A stretch of 5,458 nt of DNA from an uncultured Collinsella sp. GTDB taxonomy: Bacteria > Actinomycetota > Coriobacteriia > Coriobacteriales > Coriobacteriaceae. Under the pieces are notes generated by a model. It had not been told where the DNA came from. It searched no databases and saw only the letters and a program-made list of their open reading frames with translations. The translations under genes and the position numbers were made by a program. This document shows, piece after piece, positions 1 to 5,458 of this stretch. The DNA lies in assembly GCA_900545875.1 (NCBI GenBank), contig URAQ01000128.1:1-5458 (forward strand), given 5' to 3'. Position 1 is the stretch's first letter. Each line of letters opens with the position of its first letter.

Positions 1-75
1 TGTGCAATCGCAAGAAGATGACGGGGCGGAATGTCAATCCTGGTCTAACAGAGCCTTTTTAAATCCCCGTCCCAG

Positions 76-116
76 AAAAATCATCCCGCGCGGGCGCTTG
101 GCTCACGCGGGATGAT
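76..116 (-). terminator. Intrinsic terminator closing the ABC exporter / membrane protein unit
   Basis: A perfect 11-bp inverted repeat (ATCATCCCGCG at 80-90, CGCGGGATGAT at 106-116) encloses a 15-base loop. In the minus-strand transcript the stem is followed directly by five U (76-80). It starts 7 bases after the stop codon of the 319-residue membrane protein gene, exactly where a Rho-independent terminator is expected. Stem length, GC content and U-tract make it the best terminator in the window. The 75 bases beyond it hold no gene I can support on either strand. Confidence 0.9.
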
Positions 117-122
117 GGCGTC

Positions 123-1082
123 TTATTTGTCCTGCTCCAGCAGATCGGACGGCGTGCGGTCGGGCTTGCCACCGCGGAAGATCTCGCGACCGTGCAGGCG
201 ATGCTCCAGGTCACGTTCGGCCTTTTCCTCGTCAATCTTGGTCTGGCTCACCGACGGGTCCTCAATCAGCGACGACACCGAGTTCACCTGCTTTTGAATG
301 CGCTCGGCGATGGTGTCATCCATACTCACGATATGCATCTTCCAGTCGATGTTCGTAGCGGTCGATGAGCTCTTGGTCCACACGAACGTCAGAATGGCGC
401 TCTGGTGGCCCTGTGCGGGGAACATGCCAAAGAAAGAGTCGTGCTGGATCTTGCTGTCCTCGTCGATATAGGCATGCACGTTATACACCACGCGGTCGAT
501 CTTATCGTTGAGCAACGCGTTGGTCGCAAGCGCCGCGGCCTGAATCTGCCCGTTGGACAGCAGCTCGAGCTCGTTGGCAGACGATGTGTCCAACACCGTC
601 ACCTCGACCGTGCCCGTGCGTTCATCGGCTTCATCGACGGTAAAGTCGAGCGGGAACTGCGTAAAGCCGTTGCCCCATTCAAGTCCACCCTTCAGCGCCG
701 TCGAAACGGTATCGACCGAAACGCTCTCGGACAGGTTGGCGGTGTTCAGACGACGCATCACGCCGTAGCCAATCTGCATGCCCACGATCAGCACCAAAAT
801 ACCGATGACCACGGCCATCGCGGTCTTCGTAATGGTATGGCTCACCTGCGAGCCCGAAGGATCGTCCTCGGACAGCGGGTCGATATGTTTTGCCTGGCTC
901 GCGCGGTCCTCGCTGCGCAGCTGCGCTAGCGCCGCTTTGTCACCGCGCTTGGCCGCAGCCTCCTTCTCACGCATGCGCTCGGTACGCTTTTTGGCGAGCG
1001 TGGGATCCAAGACGCCGGATGCATCGATTTCGGAGAATAACTCCGTCACTTCTTCCGGAGTCAAAGGGTTCTTGTCAGCCAT
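123..1082 (-). CDS. Single-pass membrane protein of unknown function (319 aa)
   Basis: I do not recognise this family. The ATG start has an AGGA Shine-Dalgarno 5 bases upstream. Residues 1-86 form a hydrophilic, strongly charged segment rich in K, R, E and A (helical or coiled-coil-like around 28-66). One hydrophobic segment follows at about 87-109 (AMAVVIGILVLIVGMQIGYG core). Residues 112-275 form a mixed alpha/beta-like domain without recognisable catalytic motifs and with no cysteine. A charged tail runs from about 278 to 319. There is no N-terminal signal peptide, so the transmembrane helix probably serves as a signal anchor with the C-terminal domain outside. However, the RR pair just after the helix weakens a simple positive-inside assignment, so topology is uncertain. 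The gene starts 19 bases after the ABC exporter stop and ends at a strong terminator, so co-transcription is very likely. An accessory role for the exporter is a guess from position only. Confidence 0.85.
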   Translation of the reverse strand: MADKNPLTPEEVTELFSEIDASGVLDPTLAKKRTERMREKEAAAKRGDKAALAQLRSEDRASQAKHIDPLSEDDPSGSQVSHTITKTAMAVVIGILVLIVGMQIGYGVMRRLNTANLSESVSVDTVSTALKGGLEWGNGFTQFPLDFTVDEADERTGTVEVTVLDTSSANELELLSNGQIQAAALATNALLNDKIDRVVYNVHAYIDEDSKIQHDSFFGMFPAQGHQSAILTFVWTKSSSTATNIDWKMHIVSMDDTIAERIQKQVNSVSSLIEDPSVSQTKIDEEKAERDLEHRLHGREIFRGGKPDRTPSDLLEQDK

Positions 1083-1101
1083 AAACTTCCTGTCATATCA
1101 A

Positions 1102-2874
1102 TCAGTCGAGCTCGTGCGCACGCGCACCTTCGAACTGCATTCGATAGTAACGGGCATAGGTGCCGCCACGGGCGAGAAGCTCCTCGTGCGTGCCACGCTC
1201 CACAACGCGACCATGCTCAACGGTCGCAATCTCATCGGCGTGTTTAATGGTCGAGAGACGGTGGGCGATGATGATTGTGGTACGGCCGCGTGCCAGCTCT
1301 TCGAGCGACTCCTGCACCGCCTCCTCGCTCTCGTTATCCAAAGCACTCGTCGCCTCGTCCAAGATTAAGATTTTGGGATTCTTGAGAAACACACGCGCGA
1401 TGGCAACGCGCTGCTTCTGTCCGCCCGAAAGACGGCTGCCGCGCTCGCCCACGACCGTGTCATAGCCCTGTGGAAGCGACTCGATAAAGGCATCGATGTT
1501 GGCACGACGGGCCGCCTCGGCGATCTCTTCCGCCGTAGCGCCCGGCTTGCCGTAGGCGATGTTCTCGCCAATCGTACCGTCAAACAGATAGACATCCTGC
1601 TGCACCAGGCCGATGGCGCGACGCAGGCTCTGCTGCGTCACATCACGCACGTCCTGGCCGTCGATGCTAATGGAGCCGGCAGCCACGTCATAAAAGCGCG
1701 GCAGCAGCGAACAGGTCGTGGACTTGCCGCCGCCCGAAGGGCCAACCAAAGCGATGGTCTGCCCGGGCTTGATGGACAGATCCATATGGTCGATAACGGG
1801 ACGCTCGTCGGCATAGCCCTCGCCCAGCTCGACATCCTCGTAGTTAAAGCACACGTCGTGATACTCCACGGCGCCGGCAGTCACCTGCAGATCCGTAGCG
1901 CCCGGCTTGTCCTGGATATCCGGCGCGGTCGAGAGCACCTCGTCCATACGCTTAAAGCCGGCGATAGCCTTCTGATACGTTTCGGCCGAATTGACGAGCG
2001 TCTCGAGCGGCGTGCAGAACAGCGAAATATAGAGTGCAAAGGTCGCCATATCGACCGCCTGCAGCTGTCCCTGGGCGACCAGCCAGCCGCCCAGCAGCAC
2101 CACGATCACATAGAGCACACCCGAGAGCAGGCCATACGTCGCGGTATAGACGCCCATGGCGTGATACATGTTCTCCTTGGACGAAAGATAGCGATTGTTT
2201 GAGGCGCGGAACTTGAAGCGTTCGGTCTCCTCATTGGCAAAGCTCTTGACCACACGCATGCCCGCCAGCGAATCCTGCAGCTGCGCATTGATGCCGCTGA
2301 TTTTTTTGCGGTTGTCGCTAAAGACCTCGCGCATGCGCATGTTCTGCCAAAACATGATGACCGCAAACGCCGCCGTCACCACAGCCATGGCAAGCGCCAG
2401 CACCGGGGCGATGGTAAAGAGGATCACAAACGAGCCGATGATCTCGATGCCGCAGATGATGATCCACTCGGGCACGTGGTGCGCCGCCTCGCAGATATCG
2501 AACAGGTCGTTGACCACGCGGCTCATCATGTCGCCCGAGCTGTTGCGGTCGAAGTACGCAAAGCTAAAGCGCTCATACTGGTCGAACAGGTCCTCGCGCA
2601 TTTTGGACTCCATACGCGCGCCCATCACGTGACCCCAATAGCTCACAAAATAGCGGCAGGCGCAGCGGACGGCATACATCAGCACCAAGCCCACCGCGAT
2701 CATGCCGAGCGCCTGCATAATGGCAGCCTGACCCTGAGTAAATAGCCCACCGGTCAAATTGCGCAGAATAATAGGAAAAGCAAGGTCAATGGCGGCAAGC
2801 ACCAGAGCACAAACAGTATCAGCAACAAAAAGCCCCATCTGGGGCTCGTAATACGAAAGAAACCTCTTCAGCAT
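1102..2874 (-). CDS. ABC exporter, fused permease and ATPase half-transporter (590 aa)
   Basis: The protein has the TMD-NBD layout of a type IV (MsbA/LmrA-like) exporter that works as a homo- or heterodimer in the cytoplasmic membrane. The transmembrane domain covers about residues 1-310, with likely helices near 14-38, 51-79, 133-155, 156-176, 240-262 and 272-290. The nucleotide-binding domain shows an A-loop tyrosine (Y345), Walker A GPSGGGKST (378-386, K384), Q-loop (Q426 in VQQDVYLF), signature LSGGQ (482-486), Walker B ILILDE with catalytic E507, D-loop SALD (510-513) and switch H538. All catalytic residues are intact, so this is not a degenerate half. An acidic insert of roughly 7-8 residues follows the A-loop. 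Length is normal for the family. The ATG start has GAGGA 4 bases upstream. No second half-transporter lies in the window, so a homodimer is simplest. The substrate cannot be read from the sequence; lipid, peptide or drug export are all possible. Confidence 0.95.
   Translation of the reverse strand: MLKRFLSYYEPQMGLFVADTVCALVLAAIDLAFPIILRNLTGGLFTQGQAAIMQALGMIAVGLVLMYAVRCACRYFVSYWGHVMGARMESKMREDLFDQYERFSFAYFDRNSSGDMMSRVVNDLFDICEAAHHVPEWIIICGIEIIGSFVILFTIAPVLALAMAVVTAAFAVIMFWQNMRMREVFSDNRKKISGINAQLQDSLAGMRVVKSFANEETERFKFRASNNRYLSSKENMYHAMGVYTATYGLLSGVLYVIVVLLGGWLVAQGQLQAVDMATFALYISLFCTPLETLVNSAETYQKAIAGFKRMDEVLSTAPDIQDKPGATDLQVTAGAVEYHDVCFNYEDVELGEGYADERPVIDHMDLSIKPGQTIALVGPSGGGKSTTCSLLPRFYDVAAGSISIDGQDVRDVTQQSLRRAIGLVQQDVYLFDGTIGENIAYGKPGATAEEIAEAARRANIDAFIESLPQGYDTVVGERGSRLSGGQKQRVAIARVFLKNPKILILDEATSALDNESEEAVQESLEELARGRTTIIIAHRLSTIKHADEIATVEHGRVVERGTHEELLARGGTYARYYRMQFEGARAHELD
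2827..2846 (-). promoter_or_regulatory. Terminator-like hairpin inside the start of the ABC exporter gene
   Basis: In the minus-strand transcript AGCCCC and GGGGCT pair as a 6-bp GC-rich stem (2841-2846 with 2831-2836) around a 4-base loop, followed by an unbroken U run and then GUUG (U-tract 2827-2831). It falls in codons 10-16 of the exporter gene. The form is that of a small intrinsic terminator, so it could act as an attenuator when translation initiates poorly. The codons also encode an ordinary stretch of protein, and chance is a serious alternative. Confidence 0.3.
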
Positions 2875-2905
2875 GTGATCCTCAAAGAAATATCAGCAAC
2901 GTAAG

Positions 2906-2944
2906 GCCCTGGGACAAAGCAATCAGTAGCACTTGTCCCAGGGC
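2906..2944 (-). terminator. Hairpin between the Nudix and ABC genes, probable terminator
   Basis: A perfect 12-bp inverted repeat (GCCCTGGGACAA at 2906-2917, TTGTCCCAGGGC at 2933-2944) flanks a 15-base loop, 12 bases after the Nudix stop codon. Stem strength and position suit a terminator of the purD-Nudix unit. The minus-strand sequence after the stem lacks a proper U-tract (it reads CTTACGTTGC), so termination may be partial, Rho-assisted, or the hairpin may mainly protect the 3' end of the upstream mRNA. The plus-strand side also lacks a T-run. Confidence 0.6.
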
Positions 2945-2956
2945 TATCCCCACTCG

Positions 2957-3652
2957 TTAAAGCTCCGTGCCCCCAAGGCGGTGCGCGATGCTGTCGCAGG
3001 CAAGCGCGCCCACGACGGTCTTGGCGTCTTCGATCTTGCCGTCGAGCACGGCGTCGATCAGCTCGTGCAGCGGCACCAGGTCCACGTTGACAAACTCGTC
3101 ATCATCGGGGTTGGGCGCGTCGAACTCAAGCTTGGTAGCCAAGTAGATGTGGATGATCTCATCGCAAAAACCGCAGGACGTGACAATCGACGTCAAAAAG
3201 CGAATACGACCAGCCCTAAAGCCCGTCTCCTCATGCAGTTCGCGCTTGGCGCAATCGAGCGGGTCCTCGCCCGGGTCGAGCTTGCCGGCAGGAATCTCGA
3301 CCGTCACGCGGTCGATGGCGGTGCGGTACTGACGCACCAGTACGATCTTGCCGCTCTCGGTCAGTGCCACAACGGCCGCCGCACCCGGATGGCGAACGAT
3401 ATCGCGGGCGCTGCGGTGACCGTTGGGCAGCTCAACCTCAAGCCGGTGGACGTCGAGAATCTTGCCCTTCCAGGCGCACTCCTCCGAAAGAATCTTCTCG
3501 TGCAGCTCGGCATCGTGCGGGTCGTCATCGCCCAACACCAGCGCCGGCTCGTCAGCGACCTCGCCACCAGGCTCGCCCTCGGCGTGCCCATACATGCGGC
3601 TGTCCTCTTCGACGATCTGCGCGTCCACGAGCTCTTCGTTCTTCTCGTCCAT
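2957..3652 (-). CDS. Nudix hydrolase, ADP-ribose pyrophosphatase type (231 aa)
   Basis: The likely reaction is hydrolysis of ADP-ribose to AMP and ribose 5-phosphate, in the cytoplasm with Mg2+. Residues 123-145 match the full Nudix box GX5EX7REUXEEXGU, with R137, E138, E141 and E142 in place. The surrounding pattern is typical of the ADP-ribose group: PNGHR near 76-80, HPGAAAVV at 88-95, LVRQYR at 105-110, EIPAGKLDPGED just before and into the box, and GFCDE at 161-165. Two oddities stand out. Residues 1-57 are a low-complexity acidic extension ahead of the usual domain start. The proline expected about 15 residues after the box (SPGF in many relatives) is cysteine here (SCGF, C160). I chose the ATG at 3652 because AGGA lies 9 bases upstream. 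An ATG three codons earlier (3661) directly abuts that site and would give 234 residues. The gene follows purD by 21 bases, so the two are probably co-transcribed. Other nucleoside-diphosphate substrates remain possible. Confidence 0.9.
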   Translation of the reverse strand: MDEKNEELVDAQIVEEDSRMYGHAEGEPGGEVADEPALVLGDDDPHDAELHEKILSEECAWKGKILDVHRLEVELPNGHRSARDIVRHPGAAAVVALTESGKIVLVRQYRTAIDRVTVEIPAGKLDPGEDPLDCAKRELHEETGFRAGRIRFLTSIVTSCGFCDEIIHIYLATKLEFDAPNPDDDEFVNVDLVPLHELIDAVLDGKIEDAKTVVGALACDSIAHRLGGTEL

Positions 3653-3661
3653 CCGTCTCAT

Positions 3662-3668
3662 TCCTCTC
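3662..3668 (-). promoter_or_regulatory. Shine-Dalgarno site deciding the Nudix start
   Basis: The minus strand reads GAGAGGA here, immediately followed by an ATG at 3661. A second in-frame ATG at 3652 lies 9 bases away. Ribosome spacing favours the second ATG, since the first leaves no spacer at all. The site lies in the short gap after the purD stop, which supports translation from a shared mRNA. Confidence 0.65.
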
Positions 3669-3673
3669 GGATT

Positions 3674-4978
3674 TTAGGCATCCCAGGCGTCGCGACCGCG
3701 CAGCGCGCGCAGGCCGATGTCGTGACGCAGGGTCTTGCCCTCAAAATCAATCTTCTCGCAGGCCTCGTAGGCAAGGTTGCGAGCGTTCTCGAACGTGTCG
3801 CCCAGAGCGGTCACGGCAAGCACGCGGCCACCATTGGTCACGAGCTGGCCGTCCACCACGGCGGTGCCGGCATGGTACACGGTCACGTTCTCCATGGCCT
3901 CGGCGTCGGCGATACCGGTGATGACCTTGCCTTTCTCGTAGCTGCCGGGGTAGCCCGCGCTCGTCAGGACAACGGCCACGGCCCACTCGTCGCGCCAGTC
4001 GAGCTCAATCTGGTCGAGCTCGCAGTTGGCGCAGGCGAGCATGACCTCGACCAGGTCGTTCTTAAGGCGCGGCAGCACGACCTGCGTCTCGGGGTCGCCA
4101 AAGCGGGCATTGAACTCCAGCACCTTGGGGCCGGCAGGCGTGAGCATAAAGCCGCCGTACAGGCAGCCGCGGTAGTCGATACCCTCGGCAGCGAGCTCGG
4201 CCACGGTCTGCTCCATGACCTTCACCATCGTGTCGTGCTCCTCGTCGGTCACGATGGGCACCGGGCTGTAGACGCCCATGCCGCCGGTGTTGGGACCAAG
4301 GTCGCCCTCGAGCGCGCGCTTGTGGTCCTGCGAGGTGGCCATGGGGCGCACGGTCTTGCCGTCGGTAAAGGCCAGCAGCGAGCACTCGGGACCAACGAGC
4401 ATCTCCTCGATAACCACGGTGCTGCCGGCATCGCCAAAGGTGCCGCCAAAGCACTCGCGCACGGCCTCCTCGGCCTGCTCAAGTTCGGTCGCCACGATAA
4501 CGCCCTTGCCCGCGGCAAGGCCGTCGGCCTTCACGACCAGCGGGGCGCCCTGCTCGCGCACGTAGGCAAGAGCCGAAGCCTCGTCGGTAAACGAGCCGTA
4601 GGCTGCCGTCGGGATACCGGCGCGCTCCATGAGCTGCTTGGAGAACAGCTTGGAGCCCTCCATCTGGGCGCCCTCGGCACCCGGGCCAAAGCAGGGAATA
4701 CCCGCCGCGCGCACGGCGTCGGCCACGCCCGCCACGAGCGGAGCCTCGGGGCCAATTACCACGAGTCCGCATCCGTGGCTCTGCGCAAACGCCGCCACGG
4801 CTGCAGGATCGCAGTCGTCGAGAACAACGTTCTCGCCGCAGCTCGCGGTGCCGCCGTTACCCGGCGCAATGTAGAGCTTGCCGGCGCGCGGTGATGCTGC
4901 GAGCTTAGCTGCCAAAGCATGCTCACGGCCGCCGCTGCCCAACAACAGGATGTCGATGGTTTGAGTGTCCGCCTTCAA
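3674..4978 (-). CDS. purD: Phosphoribosylamine-glycine ligase (GAR synthetase)
   Basis: PurD joins glycine to 5-phosphoribosylamine using ATP, the second step of de novo purine synthesis, in the cytoplasm. The 434 residues match the usual monofunctional bacterial length. The N-terminal domain carries GSGGREHA (14-21), followed by APGNGGT (38-44) and GPEAPLVAG (76-84). The ATP-grasp core shows [13 protein letters not shown] (148-160), [10 protein letters not shown] (191-200), [18 protein letters not shown] (218-235), metal-binding E288 and N290 in LEFNARFGD, and the family signature RFGDPETQ (292-299). The C-terminal domain is complete. It starts with TTG: the codon sits 5 bases after a GAGGAGG site, and an in-frame TAA six codons further upstream leaves no better choice. 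About seven extra residues precede the usual first beta strand. The gene lies downstream of purA and just ahead of a Nudix gene. From the second domain on, its codons avoid TTA, CTA and TCA entirely, fitting a well-expressed gene. No PurM or PurN fusion is present. Confidence 0.97.
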   Translation of the reverse strand: MKADTQTIDILLLGSGGREHALAAKLAASPRAGKLYIAPGNGGTASCGENVVLDDCDPAAVAAFAQSHGCGLVVIGPEAPLVAGVADAVRAAGIPCFGPGAEGAQMEGSKLFSKQLMERAGIPTAAYGSFTDEASALAYVREQGAPLVVKADGLAAGKGVIVATELEQAEEAVRECFGGTFGDAGSTVVIEEMLVGPECSLLAFTDGKTVRPMATSQDHKRALEGDLGPNTGGMGVYSPVPIVTDEEHDTMVKVMEQTVAELAAEGIDYRGCLYGGFMLTPAGPKVLEFNARFGDPETQVVLPRLKNDLVEVMLACANCELDQIELDWRDEWAVAVVLTSAGYPGSYEKGKVITGIADAEAMENVTVYHAGTAVVDGQLVTNGGRVLAVTALGDTFENARNLAYEACEKIDFEGKTLRHDIGLRALRGRDAWDA

Positions 4979-4983
4979 GGGTG

Positions 4984-4990
4984 CCTCCTC
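4984..4990 (-). promoter_or_regulatory. Strong Shine-Dalgarno site of purD, fixing a TTG start
   Basis: The minus strand reads GAGGAGG, 5 bases before the TTG at 4978. This near-perfect match to the 16S rRNA tail offsets the weak start codon and is the reason for choosing TTG. No ATG or GTG lies between it and the in-frame stop upstream. Confidence 0.85.
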
Positions 4991-5001
4991 TATGGATTAA
5001 C

Positions 5002-5020
5002 GGCTCGCTCCGCGCGAGCC
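5002..5020 (-). promoter_or_regulatory. Leader hairpin upstream of purD
   Basis: A perfect 7-bp inverted repeat (GGCTCGC at 5002-5008, GCGAGCC at 5014-5020) closes a 5-base loop, 11 bases ahead of the purD Shine-Dalgarno. No U-tract follows on the minus strand, so it is not a standard terminator. Its outer two base pairs overlap a segment (5019-5027) that can instead pair with the upstream hairpin at 5033-5074. A role in controlling purD is possible but unproven. I saw no purine riboswitch core here. Confidence 0.4.
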
Positions 5021-5032
5021 CTTTGCAAGCAA

Positions 5033-5074
5033 ATATACCCCTCGGCCGCCCGCTTGGGCTGCAAAGGGGTATAT
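5033..5074 (-). terminator. Long hairpin between purA and purD, probable purA terminator
   Basis: A perfect 10-bp outer stem (ATATACCCCT at 5033-5042, AGGGGTATAT at 5065-5074) encloses a 22-base interior that can form an inner GC stem (GCCC at 5048-5051 with GGGC at 5056-5059, extendable past one mismatch). It begins 22 bases after the purA stop. Downstream on the minus strand comes only a short U-rich stretch (UUUGCUUGC), so termination may be incomplete. The plus-strand side has no T-run. It may separate purA from purD or act as a leader element for purD. Confidence 0.6.
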
Positions 5075-5096
5075 CGCAATAACCAAATAGTCCCGA

Positions 5097-5458
5097 TTAC
5101 TTCCAGAATCGGTTGATGATCTGCTCGCGACCAGCGCCAACGCCAATGAACGTCACGCGGGTGTGTGCCAGATCCTCGATAAACGCCACGTAGTCCTGAG
5201 CCTCCTGCGGCAGCTCGTCAAAGCTGCGGCAACCGGTGATGTCGCACTTCCAGCCAGGGAGCTCCTCGTAGATGGGCTTGGCATGCTCAAAGCGCACCTG
5301 ATGCTCGGGCACGCTCGTGTAGCGCTCGCCATCGACGTCGTAGGCCACGCACACCTTGATGGTGTCGAAGGCCGAAAGCACGTCGAGCTTGGTCACGGCG
5401 ATGTCGGTGAGGCCGTTGACGCGCGAAGCATAGTTGGCGATAGGGCCGTCAAACCAGC
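5097..5458 (-). CDS. purA: Adenylosuccinate synthetase, C-terminal part (cut by window edge)
   Basis: PurA condenses IMP with aspartate using GTP, the committed step toward AMP, in the cytoplasm. Only the last 119 residues and the stop codon are in the window, a bit over a quarter of the usual roughly 430. Recognisable pieces in order are RVNGL just ahead of the guanine-recognition motif TKLD, then VLSAFDTIKVCVAY, PIYEELPGW and the C-terminal GTP-contact region. The reading frame is open to the right edge, so the start lies outside; an internal GTG at 5396 is the V before TKLD and not the real start. The usual GPDR near the C-terminus reads GAGR here, a mild departure that I would not take as loss of function. 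No frameshift is visible. The gene is followed by a hairpin and then purD on the same strand. Confidence 0.96.
   Translation of the reverse strand, partial: WFDGPIANYASRVNGLTDIAVTKLDVLSAFDTIKVCVAYDVDGERYTSVPEHQVRFEHAKPIYEELPGWKCDITGCRSFDELPQEAQDYVAFIEDLAHTRVTFIGVGAGREQIINRFWK

Noticed and set aside
32..37. TTGACA on the minus strand as a -35 box for a gene beyond the left edge
   Set aside because: The -10 position at the right distance reads CTTGCG, which does not resemble TATAAT.
42..60. Small plus-strand hairpin followed by five T, as a terminator for a gene entering from the left
   Set aside because: The stem has only five pairs with a bulge and a 3-base loop, and no plus-strand gene end can be shown in the first 40 bases.
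563..572. 10-base palindrome AGCTCGAGCT as an operator
   Set aside because: It lies within coding sequence and follows from alternating Leu and Glu codons (GAG, CTC) in the membrane protein gene.
778..1368. Plus-strand open frame of 196 codons across the membrane protein and ABC gene ends
   Set aside because: It crosses the boundary between two well-supported minus-strand genes, has no convincing Shine-Dalgarno and no recognisable protein features.
2889..2917. Possible promoter for the ABC gene (TTGTCC, 17-base spacer, GATATT on the minus strand)
   Set aside because: Each box matches consensus at only 4 of 6 positions, the -35 lies in the hairpin stem, and the implied start point would fall within the Shine-Dalgarno of the gene.
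2933..4894. A 653-codon open frame on the plus strand opposite the Nudix and purD genes
   Set aside because: Both sense genes share one frame, and this frame is their exact codon-for-codon reverse complement. It stays open only because the sense genes avoid TTA, CTA and TCA; it stops where purD first uses a TCA serine codon. The protein is a repetitive run of A, R, G, H, L and V with no domain, and purD and the Nudix gene have clear motifs.
4919..5116. Plus-strand 65-codon frame spanning the purA-purD gap
   Set aside because: It has no Shine-Dalgarno, overlaps the ends of both purine genes, and reads through two hairpins; the translation has no protein-like pattern.

Overview
The window is a housekeeping-type stretch of a moderately GC-rich bacterial chromosome. 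All five genes lie on the minus strand, so transcription runs from the right end to the left end. The protein sequences and gene style suggest a Coriobacteriia actinobacterium, most likely Collinsella or a close relative. That placement is inferred from general resemblance and base composition, because no 16S rRNA gene or other direct marker is present.

Reading in the direction of transcription, the window opens with the C-terminal 119 residues of adenylosuccinate synthetase (purA, cut by the right edge). An intergenic region of 118 bases follows, with two hairpins. Next comes phosphoribosylamine-glycine ligase (purD, TTG start with a strong Shine-Dalgarno), closely followed by a Nudix hydrolase of the ADP-ribose pyrophosphatase type. 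A perfect 12-bp hairpin then separates this pair from a second pair: a full-length half-size ABC exporter (TMD-NBD) and a 319-residue single-pass membrane protein of unknown function 19 bases downstream. A clear intrinsic terminator (11-bp stem plus five U) ends that unit. Positions 1-75 hold no gene I can support.

The first group is purine metabolism. PurD acts early in de novo IMP synthesis and PurA commits IMP to AMP. The Nudix enzyme could recycle ADP-ribose to AMP and ribose 5-phosphate, which feeds PRPP and so PurD's pathway; this link is inferred from gene order. The second group looks like an exporter with a membrane-anchored accessory protein, substrate unknown.

I see no mobile element, CRISPR array, tRNA or rRNA, and no sign of a wholly new system. 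The points most worth a second look are the competing RNA structures ahead of purD, a terminator-like hairpin inside the first codons of the ABC gene, a changed subfamily residue in the Nudix enzyme, and the uncharacterised membrane protein beside the exporter.
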